Positions 25,350 through 35,141 of a DNA stretch of 64,000 nucleotides are shown in pieces. The notes under the pieces were generated by a model. The model had not been told where the DNA came from, searched no databases, and worked only from the letters and a program-made list of their open reading frames with translations. This DNA is from Cellulomonas sp. 73-92 (GTDB lineage Bacteria; Actinomycetota; Actinomycetes; Actinomycetales; Cellulomonadaceae), in NCBI RefSeq assembly GCF_001898175.1, contig NZ_MKTH01000004.1, positions 279,682 through 343,681 of the forward strand. The letters are read 5' to 3'. A program made the translations under genes and the position numbers. Every line of letters begins with the position of its first letter. Positions within the stretch are counted from its first letter, which is position 1.

Positions 25350-26003
25350 TCACGCCTCGGGGACCAGGCCGGACAGGTACTCTGTGGTCTCCTCGACGGC
25401 GCGGCGGTCGTTGCCGGCGACGATCGCCTCGATGAGCACGTCGTGCGCGTCGGCGCCGTGCGTGTCGGTGACGAAGTTGAAGCGGATGTTCTCGCCGATG
25501 GCGTCGATGAGGTTCTCGTAGAGCGAGAGCAGCACGGGGTTGGCGGCGGTCTTGACGATCGCGCGGTGCAGCGCGAGGTCGGTGTCGACCATCCGCTCGA
25601 TGATGCCCTCGTGGTAGGCCATCGCGCGGGCGTCGCGGACGGCCATCAGCGAGGCGGCGTCGGTGGCGGTGCGGCGGCGGGCGGCCAGCCGGGCCGCCTC
25701 CACCTCGAGCGCACGACGAACCTCGACGACGTCGCGCTGACGCGCGGCCGCGATCTCGCGGCCGATGGTCACGGCCAGCTCGGAGTTGGACACGACGTAG
25801 GTGCCGGACCCCTGGCGCCGCTCCAGCAGGCCGCCGTGGACCAGCGACTGCACGGCCTCGCGCACGGTGTTGCGGCCCACGCCCAGGAGCTCGACGAGCG
25901 ACGGCTCCGGCGGGATCCGCGAGCCGACGGCCCACTCGCCGGAGGCGATCCGGGAGCTCAACGCCTCCACCGCGGAGTCGATGAGTCCGGTACGTCTGGA
26001 CAT
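25350..26003 (-). CDS. FadR/GntR-family transcriptional regulator
   Basis: This is a 217-aa repressor-type regulator. The N-terminal winged helix (about 8-70) shows the GntR pattern RIPPEPSLVELLGVGRNTVREAV and the wing LERRQGSGTYV. The C-terminal all-helical FCD ligand domain (about 90-210) retains acid and His residues of the metal/ligand pocket (DLALHRAIV). An AGGAGG precedes the ATG. Argument for a local target: it diverges from argS with 96 bp between starts. Its ligand and operator cannot be told from the sequence, and nothing metabolic stands beside it. Confidence 0.85.
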   Translation of the reverse strand: MSRRTGLIDSAVEALSSRIASGEWAVGSRIPPEPSLVELLGVGRNTVREAVQSLVHGGLLERRQGSGTYVVSNSELAVTIGREIAAARQRDVVEVRRALEVEAARLAARRRTATDAASLMAVRDARAMAYHEGIIERMVDTDLALHRAIVKTAANPVLLSLYENLIDAIGENIRFNFVTDTHGADAHDVLIEAIVAGNDRRAVEETTEYLSGLVPEA

Positions 26004-26087
26004 GGGATGCCTCCTGCTCGTCGTGCGCCGTAGTCAACACCGTCCGGTATAGCGGCTGCCAGCCCGAAGGGGGGATGACTCGCTGGC

Positions 26088-26093
26088 TAGGCT
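26088..26093 (+). promoter_or_regulatory. -10 element of a leaderless argS promoter
   Basis: TAGGCT ends six bases before the GTG at 26100. Transcription would therefore start at or next to the first base of the start codon, as in leaderless actinobacterial genes. Confidence 0.6.
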
Positions 26094-26099
26094 TTGCGG

Positions 26100-27779
26100 G
26101 TGACCCCCGCCCAGCTCGCCGAAGCGGTCCGCGCCGCCCTCGCCCATGCCGTCGCCGACGGCGCCCTGCCGCTCGACCCGGCCGACGTGCCCGCGAGCGT
26201 GCACCTGGAGCGGCCGCGGCAGCGCGAGCACGGCGACTGGTCGACGAACGTGGCCATGCAGCTGGCGAAGAAGGCGGGCGTCGCCCCGCGCAGGCTGGCC
26301 GACGAGCTGGCGCGCCGGCTCTCGGCGACACCGGGCGTCGCGGCGGTGGACGTGGCCGGGCCCGGGTTCCTCAACATCCGGCTCGACGCGGCGGCTGCGG
26401 GCGAGCTCGCCCGGACCATCGTCGAGTCCGGCTCGTCGTACGGCGAGAACGAGGACTTCGCCGGCCTGACGGTCAACCTCGAGTTCGTCTCCGCCAACCC
26501 GACCGGACCGCTGCACATCGGCGGGGTGCGCTGGGCCGCGGTCGGGGACAGCCTGGCGCGCGTGCTGGAGGCGTCCGGCGCCGTCGTCGTGCGGGAGTAC
26601 TACTTCAACGACCACGGCGCGCAGATCGACCGGTTCGCCCGCTCGCTCGTCGCCCGCGCCCGTGGGCTCGAGGCGCCCGAGGACGGCTACGGCGGGCAGT
26701 ACATCGCCGACATCGCCGAGCAGGTGGTGGCCGACGCGCTCGCGGCGGGCGAGCCGGACCCGACGACGCTGCCCGACGAGCAGGCGGAGGAGACGTTCCG
26801 CTCGCGCGGCGTCGGCCTGATGTTCGACGAGATCAAGCAGTCGCTGCGCGACTTCGGGGTCGAGTTCGACGTCTACTTCCACGAGGACTCGCTGCACGAG
26901 TCCGGCGAGGTGGACCGCGCCATCGCCCGCCTGCGGGAGCTGGGCCACGTCTACGAGAAGGACGGCGCGGTCTGGCTGCGGACCACGACGTTCGGCGACG
27001 ACAAGGACCGCGTCGTCATCAAGAGCGACGGCGAGGCCGCCTACATCGCCGGCGACATCGCCTACTACCTGGACAAGCGCGAGCGGGGTGCCGACCGGGT
27101 CGTCATCATGCTCGGCGCGGACCACCACGGGTACATCGGCCGGATGATGGCGGTCTGCGCGGCGTTCGGGGACACCCCGCACGTCAACCTCGAGATCCTC
27201 ATCGGGCAGCTGGTCAACCTCGTCAAGGACGGGGAGCCGGTACGGATGAGCAAGCGCGCGGGGACGGTCGTCACCATCGACGACCTCGTCGACGCGGTCG
27301 GCGTGGACGCGGCGCGGTACGCGCTCGCCCGCTCGTCGACCGACACCGCGATCGACCTGGACCTCGACCTGCTGGCCAAGGCGACCAACGAGAACCCCGT
27401 GTTCTACGTGCAGTACGCCCACGCGCGGACGGTCAACGTGGCGCGCAACGCCGCCGAGGCCGGCGTCCGCCGCGAGGACGGCTTCGACGCCTCCGTGCTC
27501 GACCACGAGACCGAGGCGGTGCTGCTTGGCCACCTCGCGGAGCTGCCGCGCGTCGTCGCGCAGGCGGCGCAGATGCGCGAGCCGCACCGGGTGGCGCGCT
27601 ACCTGGAGGAGCTCGCAGGGGCGTACCACAAGTGGTACGACGTGCGCCGCGTGGCGCCCTTCGGCGACGAGGACGTCTCGGACGTGCACCGCACGCGGCT
27701 GTGGCTCAACGACGCCACCCGCCAGGTGCTGGCCAACGGCCTGGCGATGCTCGGCGTCAGCGCGCCGGAGCGCATGTGA
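26100..27779 (+). CDS. argS: Arginyl-tRNA synthetase
   Basis: This enzyme charges tRNA-Arg with arginine using ATP. The 559-aa class I synthetase has the N-terminal Add-1 domain (about 1-90), the HIGH-type motif LHIGG (His139) and the KMSKS-type MSKR at 383-386. The C-terminal anticodon-binding DALR domain carries the conserved [10 protein letters not shown] near residue 510. GTG at 26100 was chosen because a TAGGCT -10 lies six bases upstream; a TTG at 26094 would add two residues. It is first in the conserved actinobacterial series argS-lysA-hom-thrC-thrB-rho. A structured gap of 135 bp separates it from lysA. Confidence 0.96.
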   Translation: MTPAQLAEAVRAALAHAVADGALPLDPADVPASVHLERPRQREHGDWSTNVAMQLAKKAGVAPRRLADELARRLSATPGVAAVDVAGPGFLNIRLDAAAAGELARTIVESGSSYGENEDFAGLTVNLEFVSANPTGPLHIGGVRWAAVGDSLARVLEASGAVVVREYYFNDHGAQIDRFARSLVARARGLEAPEDGYGGQYIADIAEQVVADALAAGEPDPTTLPDEQAEETFRSRGVGLMFDEIKQSLRDFGVEFDVYFHEDSLHESGEVDRAIARLRELGHVYEKDGAVWLRTTTFGDDKDRVVIKSDGEAAYIAGDIAYYLDKRERGADRVVIMLGADHHGYIGRMMAVCAAFGDTPHVNLEILIGQLVNLVKDGEPVRMSKRAGTVVTIDDLVDAVGVDAARYALARSSTDTAIDLDLDLLAKATNENPVFYVQYAHARTVNVARNAAEAGVRREDGFDASVLDHETEAVLLGHLAELPRVVAQAAQMREPHRVARYLEELAGAYHKWYDVRRVAPFGDEDVSDVHRTRLWLNDATRQVLANGLAMLGVSAPERM

Positions 27780-27811
27780 GCCTCCGCCCGGCGCCGGTTC
27801 CAGCGGACAGC

Positions 27812-27899
27812 CCCTCGCCGGCTCGTCGGGCCGACGCCGGTACGTCGGTTCGCACCGACGTCGTGGCGTCGAACCGACGAGCCCGCCGGCGGGCGAGGG
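27812..27899 (+). promoter_or_regulatory. Long imperfect inverted repeats between argS and lysA
   Basis: GTCGGTTCG (27844-27852) can pair with CGAACCGAC (27870-27878). GGCTCGTCGG (27820-27829) can pair with CCGACGAGCC (27874-27883). The two right-hand arms overlap, so the hairpins exclude each other. Flanking CCCTCGCC and GGGCGAGGG extend the outer stem. It may be a terminator, an attenuator or a dispersed repeat; no U-run follows. Confidence 0.45.
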
Positions 27900-27914
27900 T
27901 GGCAGGCCCACGCG

Positions 27915-29282
27915 ATGAGTGAGCAGCCGGGAGCGGTGGGTTCGCCCTGGTCGGCGGGGGTCGAGCGGGTGGCGGACGGGTCGGTGGCGGTGGCTGGCGT
28001 CCGCGTCGCAGAGCTCGCCGTCCGGTTCGGCACCCCGCTCTACGTGCTCGACGAGGCCGACCTGCGCGGGCGGGCCCGCTCCTACCGGGAGGCCTTCGAG
28101 GCGGCGTTCGCCCAGGTCGGCGCCGAGGTGGACGTCTACTACGCGGGCAAGGCCTTCCTCTCGATCGCCGTGGCCCGGTGGGTGCACGACGAGGGCCTCG
28201 CGGTCGACACCGCGACCGGCGGCGAGCTGGCGGTGGCGCTCGCCGCGGGCGTCCCCGGGGACCGGATCGGCCTGCACGGCAACAACAAGTCCGACGACGA
28301 GATCGCGGCGGCCATCGACGCGGGCGTCGGCCGGATCGTCGCCGACTCGCTCGTCGAGATCGCCCGGCTCTCCGCCGCCGCCACGACGCGCGGCGCCGAG
28401 GTCCCGGTGATGGTGCGCGTCACCACCGGCGTCCACGCCGGCGGCCACGAGCACATCGCCACGGCCCACGAGGACCAGAAGTTCGGCCTGTCCCTGGCGC
28501 ACGACGACGACGCGGACTCCCCGGCCATGACCGGCCTGCTGGCGGTGCTGGCCGCGCCCGGGCTGCGCCTGGTGGGCATCCACTCGCACATCGGCTCGCA
28601 GATCCTCGAGCCCGACGGCTTCGTCGTCGCCGCGCGCCGCGTGCTGGCCCTGCGCGCCGAGCTGGCGGAGCGCACGGGCGTCCTGGTCGACGAGGTGGAC
28701 CTCGGCGGCGGCTACGGCGCGGCCTACCTGCCGGGCGAGGTGCCGCTCGACCCCGACCGCATCGCCAAGGAGATCGCGCAGGGCGTCGACGCCGCGGCCC
28801 ACGAGCTGGGCACCCCGCTGCCGCGGTTCTCGATCGAGCCGGGCCGCTCGATCGTCGGGCCGGCGGGCCTGACCCTGTACACGGTCGGCACGGTCAAGCC
28901 GGTGCGCCTCGACGGCGGGTTCGTCCGCACCTACGTCTCGGTCGACGGCGGGATGAGCGACAACATCCGGCCGGCGCTCTACGGCGCGCGGTACCACGCG
29001 GAGGTCGTCGGCCGCTCGTCGTCGGCCGCCATGGTGCCGGCGCGCGTGGTCGGCAAGCACTGCGAGAGCGGCGACATCGTGGTGCACGACGTGGCGCTGC
29101 CCGCCGACGTCGCGGCCGGCGACCTGCTGGCGGTCCCCGTCACCGGCGCCTACGGCCGCTCGATGGCGTCGACCTACAACCTCGTGCCGCGCCCGGCGGT
29201 GGTCGCCGTCCGTGACGGGCAGGCGCGCGTCCTCGTCCGCCGCGACACGATCGCCGACCTGCTCGCCCTCGACCAGGGCTGA
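27915..29282 (+). CDS. lysA: Diaminopimelate decarboxylase
   Basis: This enzyme catalyses the last step of lysine synthesis, PLP-dependent decarboxylation of meso-diaminopimelate. The 455-aa fold-type III enzyme has the PLP lysine Lys79 in [17 protein letters not shown] and the phosphate loop [13 protein letters not shown] supplies the active-site Cys from the second subunit, and SYN-type [11 protein letters not shown] follows near the C-terminus. It lies between argS and hom, as in many actinobacteria. The ribosome site upstream (GAGGGTGG) is rather far from the ATG. The aspartate-family genes follow on the same strand from their own promoter. Confidence 0.96.
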   Translation: MSEQPGAVGSPWSAGVERVADGSVAVAGVRVAELAVRFGTPLYVLDEADLRGRARSYREAFEAAFAQVGAEVDVYYAGKAFLSIAVARWVHDEGLAVDTATGGELAVALAAGVPGDRIGLHGNNKSDDEIAAAIDAGVGRIVADSLVEIARLSAAATTRGAEVPVMVRVTTGVHAGGHEHIATAHEDQKFGLSLAHDDDADSPAMTGLLAVLAAPGLRLVGIHSHIGSQILEPDGFVVAARRVLALRAELAERTGVLVDEVDLGGGYGAAYLPGEVPLDPDRIAKEIAQGVDAAAHELGTPLPRFSIEPGRSIVGPAGLTLYTVGTVKPVRLDGGFVRTYVSVDGGMSDNIRPALYGARYHAEVVGRSSSAAMVPARVVGKHCESGDIVVHDVALPADVAAGDLLAVPVTGAYGRSMASTYNLVPRPAVVAVRDGQARVLVRRDTIADLLALDQG

Positions 29283-29323
29283 CCCGGGGACGGACCGTCC
29301 CACCGTGGCTTCGCGGGAGGGTC

Positions 29324-29372
29324 GCCACCTGCTGGATGCCCCCGATCTCGCCAGGTGGCCTGCCCGTAGGCT
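29324..29372 (+). promoter_or_regulatory. hom promoter with inverted-repeat operator candidate
   Basis: A TAGGCT -10 element lies at 29367-29372. Just upstream, GCCACCTG (29324-29331) and CAGGTGGC (29352-29359) are perfect 8-bp inverted arms spanning the -35 zone. The regulator is unknown. Confidence 0.45.
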
Positions 29373-29405
29373 GTGCGGCAGACAGCCGAGCGAGGGAGGG
29401 CGCAG

Positions 29406-30704
29406 GTGGGCGAGCGGTTGCGGGTGGCCGTGCTGGGCGCCGGCACCGTCGGCACCGAGGTGATCCGGCTCCTGACCACGCAGGCCGACGACCTCGCAGC
29501 GCGCGTCGGCGCGAGGCTCGAGCTGGTCGGCGTGGCCGTGCGCAACCGCCACGCCGAGCGCGACCCGGCCGTCCCCGTGGAGCTGCTCACGGAGGACGCC
29601 CGCGCCCTCGTCGACAAGGCCGACGTCGTCGTCGAGGTGATGGGCGGCATCGAGCCGGCGCGCGAGCTGATCCTGCGGGCGATCCGCCACGGTGCGGCGG
29701 TGGTGACGGCCAACAAGGCCCTGCTCGCCGAGGACGGCCCCACGCTGTACGCCGCCGCGGACGCCGCGGGCGTCGACCTCTACTTCGAGGCCGCCGTGGC
29801 CGGAGGGATCCCCGTGGTCCGGGCGGTGCGCGAGTCGCTGGCGGGCGACCAGGTGCGCCGCGTGCTCGGCATCGTCAACGGCACCACCAACTACGTGCTC
29901 GACAAGATGGCCACGGAGGGCGTCGAGCTCGAGCAGGCCGTCAAGGAGGCGCAGGCGCTCGGCTACGCCGAGGCCGACCCGACGGCCGACGTCGAGGGCT
30001 ACGACGCCGCTGCCAAGGCCGCCATCCTCGCCTCGCTCGCGTTCCACACCAGGGTCCCGCTCGACGCCGTCGGCCGCACCGGGATCACCGGGCTGACCAG
30101 CACCGACGTCATGTGGGCCGAGCGCACCGGGCACGTGCTCAAGCTGCTGGCGGTCGCGGAGCGGGCGCACGACGAGGACACCGGCGTCGACGGCGTGCTC
30201 GTCGGAGTGCACCCGGCGCTCGTGCCGGAGCACCACCCGCTGGCGAAGGTCAGCGGCTCGTACAACGCCGTGTTCGTCGAGACCGCGTCGGCCGGCGAGC
30301 TGATGTTCCTCGGGCGGGGCGCCGGTGGCGCGCCCACCGCGTCCGCGGTCATGGGCGACGTGGTCTCCGTCGCCCGGCACCGCGTCGTCGGGGGCCGCGG
30401 GCCGGTGGAGTCGTCGTACGCCGACCTGCCGGTGCTCCCGCCGGACGCGGCCCGCGCGCGGTTCCAGCTGCGGCTCGACGTCGCGGACCGGCCCGGCGTG
30501 CTCGCCCAGGTGGCCGCGGCCCATGCGGAGCACGGCGTGTCGATCGAGGCGGTGCGCCAGTCGCCGGGCGACGCCGCGGTGGCGCACCTCGTCATCACCA
30601 CGCACACCACGTCCGAGCGCGCGCTGCGCGCCACCGCCGACGCGGTCGCCGCCCTGCCGTCCGTGCGCCGCGTCGTGTCCGTCCTGCGAGTCGAGGGAGC
30701 CTGA
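29406..30704 (+). CDS. hom: Homoserine dehydrogenase
   Basis: This enzyme reduces aspartate semialdehyde to homoserine at the branch to threonine and methionine. The 432-aa protein has the NAD(P)-binding motif GAGTVG (about 10-15), the catalytic domain with [11 protein letters not shown] and [11 protein letters not shown], and a C-terminal ACT domain ([10 protein letters not shown], about 362 onward) for threonine feedback. Threonine inhibition is known for the family. GTG at 29406 was preferred to the in-frame GTG at 29373 because GGGAGGG lies five bases upstream and the -10 element abuts 29373. The stop shares one base with the thrC ATG. Confidence 0.95.
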   Translation: MGERLRVAVLGAGTVGTEVIRLLTTQADDLAARVGARLELVGVAVRNRHAERDPAVPVELLTEDARALVDKADVVVEVMGGIEPARELILRAIRHGAAVVTANKALLAEDGPTLYAAADAAGVDLYFEAAVAGGIPVVRAVRESLAGDQVRRVLGIVNGTTNYVLDKMATEGVELEQAVKEAQALGYAEADPTADVEGYDAAAKAAILASLAFHTRVPLDAVGRTGITGLTSTDVMWAERTGHVLKLLAVAERAHDEDTGVDGVLVGVHPALVPEHHPLAKVSGSYNAVFVETASAGELMFLGRGAGGAPTASAVMGDVVSVARHRVVGGRGPVESSYADLPVLPPDAARARFQLRLDVADRPGVLAQVAAAHAEHGVSIEAVRQSPGDAAVAHLVITTHTTSERALRATADAVAALPSVRRVVSVLRVEGA

Positions 30705-31795
30705 TGGCCCACCAGTGGCGCGGCGTCATCGCCGAGTACGCCGACCGCCTGCCGTCGCACCTCACGCGGACACCGGTCACCCTCCTCGAGGGCGGCACGC
30801 CCCTGGTCCCCGCGCCCGGGCTCAGCGCCCGCGTGGGGGCCGAGGTGTGGCTCAAGGTCGAGGGGACGAACCCGACCGGGTCGTTCAAGGACCGCGGCAT
30901 GACCACCGCGATCTCGGCTGCCGCCGACAAGGGCGCCCGGGCCGTGGTCTGCGCCTCCACGGGCAACACCTCCGCGAGCGCCGCCGCCTACGCGGCCCGC
31001 GCCGGGATGGTCTGCGCGGTGCTGGTCCCGGACGGCAAGATCGCGATGGGCAAGCTGAGCCAGGCGGTGGCGCACGGCGCGCGGCTGCTGCAGGTCGACG
31101 GCAACTTCGACGACTGCCTCGTCGCCGCCCGCAAGCTCGCCGAGGCGTACCCCGTCGAGCTGGTGAACTCGGTGAACCCCGACCGCATCCAGGGCCAGAA
31201 GACGGCGGCGTTCGAGGTGGTCGACACCCTCGGTGACGCCCCCGACATCCACGTGCTGCCGGTGGGGAACGCGGGGAACATCACCGCGTACTGGAAGGGG
31301 TACCGCGAGTACGCGGGGCACGACGACGGCGCGGGGCTGGCGCCGGTCGCCACGCGCACGCCGGCCATGTGGGGCTTCCAGGCCGCCGGCGCCGCGCCGA
31401 TCGTGCTCGGCCACCCGGTCGACGAGCCCGAGACCATCGCCACCGCGATCCGCATCGGCAACCCCGCGTCGTGGGACAAGGCGGTCGCAGCGCGCGACAC
31501 CTCGGGGGGGCTCATCGAGTCGGTCACCGACGAGCAGATCCTCGCCGCGCACCGCGTGCTGTCCGCCGGCGAGGGCGTCTTCGTCGAGCCCGCGTCGGCG
31601 GCCGGGGTCGCCGGCCTGCTCAAGCTGCACGGCGAGGGCCGCGTGCCCGCCGGCGCGCGCATCGCCATCACGGTGACCGGCCACGGGCTCAAGGACCCGT
31701 CGTGGGCGCTGCGGACGCCGGACGGCACCGAGGTGGCACCTGTCCGGGTGAGCGCCGACGTGGTGGCCATCGCCGCCGCGCTCGGCCTCGACTAG
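30704..31795 (+). CDS. thrC: Threonine synthase
   Basis: This enzyme converts O-phosphohomoserine to threonine with PLP. The 363-aa fold-type II enzyme has the PLP lysine in [10 protein letters not shown] (about residues 61-70), [18 protein letters not shown], and the [15 protein letters not shown] phosphate-binding region. The ATG overlaps the hom stop (TGATG), indicating coupling. Apparent in-frame extension far upstream through hom is not real. It is followed by thrB after 20 bp, giving a compact hom-thrC-thrB operon. Confidence 0.96.
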   Translation: MAHQWRGVIAEYADRLPSHLTRTPVTLLEGGTPLVPAPGLSARVGAEVWLKVEGTNPTGSFKDRGMTTAISAAADKGARAVVCASTGNTSASAAAYAARAGMVCAVLVPDGKIAMGKLSQAVAHGARLLQVDGNFDDCLVAARKLAEAYPVELVNSVNPDRIQGQKTAAFEVVDTLGDAPDIHVLPVGNAGNITAYWKGYREYAGHDDGAGLAPVATRTPAMWGFQAAGAAPIVLGHPVDEPETIATAIRIGNPASWDKAVAARDTSGGLIESVTDEQILAAHRVLSAGEGVFVEPASAAGVAGLLKLHGEGRVPAGARIAITVTGHGLKDPSWALRTPDGTEVAPVRVSADVVAIAAALGLD

Positions 31796-31815
31796 CAGGA
31801 GAGCAGGCATCGCCC

Positions 31816-32766
31816 ATGCGTCTGGCAGCCGACCACGTCCGCGTGCGCGTGCCTGCGACCAGCGCGAACCTCGGCCCGGGCTTCGACGCGCTCGGTGTGG
31901 CCCTCGCGCTGCACGACGTCGTCGAGGTGCGCGCGGTCTCGACGCCCGGAGCCGTCGTCGACGTCGTCGGCGAGGGCGCCGGGGGAGTGCCGACCGACGA
32001 CGAGCACCTCGTCGTGCGCGCCATCCGGGAAGGCCTGGACCACGCCGGTGCCTCGCAGGTGGGTCTCCGCCTGGAGTGCACCAACGCGATCCCGCACGGC
32101 CGCGGCCTGGGTTCGTCGGCCGCCGCGGTGGTCGCCGGGCTGCTCGTCGCGCGCGCCCTGGTCGCCGACCCGGAGGCGCTCGACGACGCCGCGGTGCTCG
32201 CCCTCGCGACGGCGATGGAGGGTCACCCCGACAACGCGGCGCCCGCGCTCCTCGGCGGCGTGACGGTGGCGTGGACGGACGACGCCGTCCGTGCCGCGCG
32301 CCTGCCGGTGCACCCGGACGTGCTGCCGGTCGCGATCGTGCCGCCGTACCACCTGTCGACGCGCCGCGCGCGCGGGGTGCTGCCGGCGCAGGTGCCCCAC
32401 GCCGACGCCGCCTTCCAGGCCGGCCGCGCCGCGCTCCTGGTCGAGGCCCTGTCCCGGCGGCCGGAGCTCCTGTTCCCCGCCACCGAGGACCGGCTGCACC
32501 AGGAGTACCGCCGCTCCGTGATGCCCGACTCGCTCGCCCTCGTCGGCGTGCTCCGTGCGCACGGGGTGGCCGCCGTGGTCTCGGGCGCGGGGCCGACCGT
32601 GCTCGCGCTGGCCCGCCGCGTCCCGGGTCCCGAGGGACTGCCGTCGACCGACGCCGACGGGGCGATCGCGGCGGCGTTCGGCGGCGTCATGGCTGGCTGG
32701 CGCGTGCTGCCGCTGCCGATCGACGCCGACGGCGCCGTGGTCGAGCGGGGCGCCCCCGGTCGCTGA
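31816..32766 (+). CDS. thrB: Homoserine kinase
   Basis: This enzyme phosphorylates homoserine to O-phosphohomoserine, the ThrC substrate. The 316-aa GHMP kinase begins [20 protein letters not shown] and has the nucleotide-binding motif [12 protein letters not shown] (about 94-105). The C-terminal glycine-rich [12 protein letters not shown] motif is near residue 255. GGAG/GCAGG purine stretches precede the ATG. In-frame sequence upstream of it lies within thrC and was excluded. It is the last gene of the threonine operon; rho has its own promoter downstream. Confidence 0.95.
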   Translation: MRLAADHVRVRVPATSANLGPGFDALGVALALHDVVEVRAVSTPGAVVDVVGEGAGGVPTDDEHLVVRAIREGLDHAGASQVGLRLECTNAIPHGRGLGSSAAAVVAGLLVARALVADPEALDDAAVLALATAMEGHPDNAAPALLGGVTVAWTDDAVRAARLPVHPDVLPVAIVPPYHLSTRRARGVLPAQVPHADAAFQAGRAALLVEALSRRPELLFPATEDRLHQEYRRSVMPDSLALVGVLRAHGVAAVVSGAGPTVLALARRVPGPEGLPSTDADGAIAAAFGGVMAGWRVLPLPIDADGAVVERGAPGR

Positions 32767-32808
32767 CGCGCCGCAACATCACCCGTCGGGAGGGTCCCGC
32801 CCCGGTGT

Positions 32809-33013
32809 TACGATGGGCGCGTTCCCCGAACCTCCTCGTGGCCCCGCGCCGGTCGATGTGACCCGCGGTCAGAGCGAGTCGACGAACGGGAACGGCCGCT
32901 TCCGTCACGCACCGGTGCACGGCACCGCGGCCTCACACACGTCAGGTCTGAACTCGGCCTGGCCCCGGCCTTCCCGCGCAGAGCGGGTGGCCCGACGAGG
33001 GGAAGGATCCTTC
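32809..33013 (+). promoter_or_regulatory. rho promoter and long 5' leader
   Basis: TACGAT at 32809-32814 is a good -10, giving a leader of roughly 190 nt before the GTG at 33014. Long leaders that mediate autogenous attenuation by Rho are known for rho in other bacteria. No discrete riboswitch fold was recognised. A frame from upstream remains open through the leader but shows no conserved sequence. Confidence 0.5.
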
Positions 33014-35062
33014 GTGACCGACACCATCGACACCGCCCGCACCGGCTCGCTGACCGCACTGCGGTTGCCCGAGCTGCAGGCGCTCGCCGCGGAGCGGGGC
33101 GTCAAGGGCGCCTCGAAGATGCGCAAGGCGGACCTGCTCGCGGCGCTCGGCGGCCCGGCCCCGGCCGCCGCCGCACCCGCGCAGGTAAACGGCAGCTCCC
33201 GCCGCAACGGCGCGCCGGCACAGGCCGCGGCGCCGGCGGCGCAGCAGCCGGAGCAGCGCCCTGCCCCGATCGACGAGCGCCCGGCACCGGCGGAGCACGC
33301 GGCCGACGAGCGTCCGGCGCAGCGTGGCGAGCGGGTGGCCCGGAACACCCGGCGCCCGGTGGCTACCGACGAGCGTCCGGCCGGTTCCGACGAGCGTCCG
33401 GCCCGGACCGACGAGCGTTCGGCCCGGACCGACGAGCGCCCGGCCCGCACCGAGGGCGACGAGGCTCCCACCGGTGGCCGCGACGTGCTCGCCGGCCTCG
33501 AGGCCGCGCTCGACGCCAAGCTCACCGCGCACGAGGAGCGCGACGCCCATGCCGGCGACCGCCGTCCGCGCCGCGCCGGCCGTGGCACCGGGGCTCCGGT
33601 CCGCGCCGACGGCGGCGAGGGCCAGCGCGCGGACGGGGCCGGCCAGGCCGTCACCGGCCCGCGCGAGCAGCAGCCGCGCCAGCTGCCCGAGCGCCAGAAC
33701 GACAACCGCCCGTACGGCGCCGACAACCGTCAGCCGACCCAGGGTGTCGACGACGAGATGGGTGGCCGGCGCCGCCGGTCCCGCGACCGCTACCGGGACC
33801 GTGACCGCAAGCGCGGCCGCGGCGGACGCCCCGGCATGCCGGACCTGACCGGCCTCGACGAGATCGAGGTGACCGAGGACGACGTGCTGCTGCCCGTCGC
33901 GGGGATCCTCGACGTCCTCGACTCCTACGCGTTCGTGCGGACCTCCGGCTACCTGCCCGGGCCCAACGACGTCTACGTCTCGCTCGGCCAGGTCAAGCGC
34001 GCCGGGCTGCGTCGCGGTGACGCGGTCACGGGCGCGGTCCGCGCCCCCCGCGAGGGCGAGCAGCAGCCGCAGCAGGGCAACCGGCCGAACAAGTTCAACG
34101 CGCTGGTGCGCCTCGACACGGTCAACGGCATGACGCCGGAGCAGGCCCGCAACCGGCCCGAGTTCGCCAAGCTCACGCCGCTGTACCCGCAGGAGCGGCT
34201 GCGCCTGGAGACCGAGGCGACCCGGCTGTCCAGCCGCGTCATCGACATCGTCGCGCCGATCGGCAAGGGCCAGCGCGGCCTCATCGTCTCGCCGCCGAAG
34301 GCCGGCAAGACGCTGATCATGCAGCAGATCGCCAACGCCATCACGACGAACAACCCCGAGGTCCACCTCATGGTGGTGCTCGTCGACGAGCGTCCCGAGG
34401 AGGTCACGGACTTCCAGCGCTCGACGAAGGGCGAGGTCATCTCCTCGACCTTCGACCGGCCGGCGAGCGACCACACGATCGTCGCGGAGCTGGCGATCGA
34501 GCGGGCCAAGCGCCTGGTGGAGATGGGCCGCGACGTCGTCATCCTGCTGGACGGCATCACGCGCCTCGGCCGGGCGTACAACCTGGCCGCCCCGGCGTCC
34601 GGCCGCATCCTCTCCGGTGGCGTGGACGCCGCGGCGCTCTACCCGCCGAAGAAGTTCTTCGGCGCGGCCCGCAACATCGAGAACGGCGGCTCGCTGACCA
34701 TCCTCGCCACGGCGCTCGTCGAGACCGGCTCCAAGATGGACGAGGTCATCTTCGAGGAGTTCAAGGGCACCGGGAACATGGAGCTCCGGCTCAACCGGTC
34801 CCTCGCCGACAAGCGCATCTTCCCGGCGGTGGACGTCAACGCGTCCGGCACCCGCCGCGAGGAGATCCTCATGGCGCGCGACGAGATGGCGATCGTCTAC
34901 AAGCTGCGCCGGGTGCTTGGCGCCCTCGACACGCAGCAGGCGATCGAGCTGCTGCTGGGCAAGCTGCGCGACACCAAGACCAACGTGGAGTTCCTGCTCC
35001 AGGTGCAGAAGACGACGCCCGGCGGCGTCTTCGACGAGAAGGAGATCGGCCGCACGGTCTGA
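33014..35062 (+). CDS. rho: Transcription termination factor Rho with long disordered insertion
   Basis: Rho is a hexameric RNA helicase that ends transcription. The 682-aa protein has an N-terminal Rho-N/SAP-like motif (about 15-50), then a low-complexity insert of about 220 residues, then the OSB RNA-binding domain (about 275-380) and the ATPase core with PKAGKT near 428-433. The insert is rich in Arg, Asp, Glu and Pro. It contains near-repeats of [14 protein letters not shown] around residues 115-150 and a basic [20 protein letters not shown] stretch just before the RNA-binding domain. High-GC actinobacteria are known to have such inserts. GTG at 33014 has GGAAGGA six bases upstream. Confidence 0.96.
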   Translation: MTDTIDTARTGSLTALRLPELQALAAERGVKGASKMRKADLLAALGGPAPAAAAPAQVNGSSRRNGAPAQAAAPAAQQPEQRPAPIDERPAPAEHAADERPAQRGERVARNTRRPVATDERPAGSDERPARTDERSARTDERPARTEGDEAPTGGRDVLAGLEAALDAKLTAHEERDAHAGDRRPRRAGRGTGAPVRADGGEGQRADGAGQAVTGPREQQPRQLPERQNDNRPYGADNRQPTQGVDDEMGGRRRRSRDRYRDRDRKRGRGGRPGMPDLTGLDEIEVTEDDVLLPVAGILDVLDSYAFVRTSGYLPGPNDVYVSLGQVKRAGLRRGDAVTGAVRAPREGEQQPQQGNRPNKFNALVRLDTVNGMTPEQARNRPEFAKLTPLYPQERLRLETEATRLSSRVIDIVAPIGKGQRGLIVSPPKAGKTLIMQQIANAITTNNPEVHLMVVLVDERPEEVTDFQRSTKGEVISSTFDRPASDHTIVAELAIERAKRLVEMGRDVVILLDGITRLGRAYNLAAPASGRILSGGVDAAALYPPKKFFGAARNIENGGSLTILATALVETGSKMDEVIFEEFKGTGNMELRLNRSLADKRIFPAVDVNASGTRREEILMARDEMAIVYKLRRVLGALDTQQAIELLLGKLRDTKTNVEFLLQVQKTTPGGVFDEKEIGRTV

Positions 35063-35078
35063 CCGTCACCTGCCGCGA

Positions 35079-35112
35079 CGAGGCCCGGGGAGCAGCAGCT
35101 CTCCGGGCCTCG
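35079..35112. terminator. Bidirectional hairpin between rho and the glycosyltransferase
   Basis: CGAGGCCCGG (35079-35088) pairs perfectly with CCGGGCCTCG (35103-35112) around a 14-base loop. It lies between convergent genes. No U-run follows on either side, so it is an I-shaped terminator typical of high-GC actinobacteria. Confidence 0.7.
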
Positions 35113-35141
35113 TGCGTCAGGGGGCCCTCGCGCGTCGGGCG

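Noticed and set aside
26034..30605. Very long open frame antisense to argS, lysA and hom
   Set aside because: It is a shadow of high-GC coding sequence: its composition is extreme in Arg, Gly and Val, it has no recognisable domain, and it lies opposite three certain genes.
29336..31795. Apparent 819-aa fusion running through hom into thrC
   Set aside because: The first half is hom read out of frame. Threonine synthase starts at 30704 with an overlap to the hom stop.
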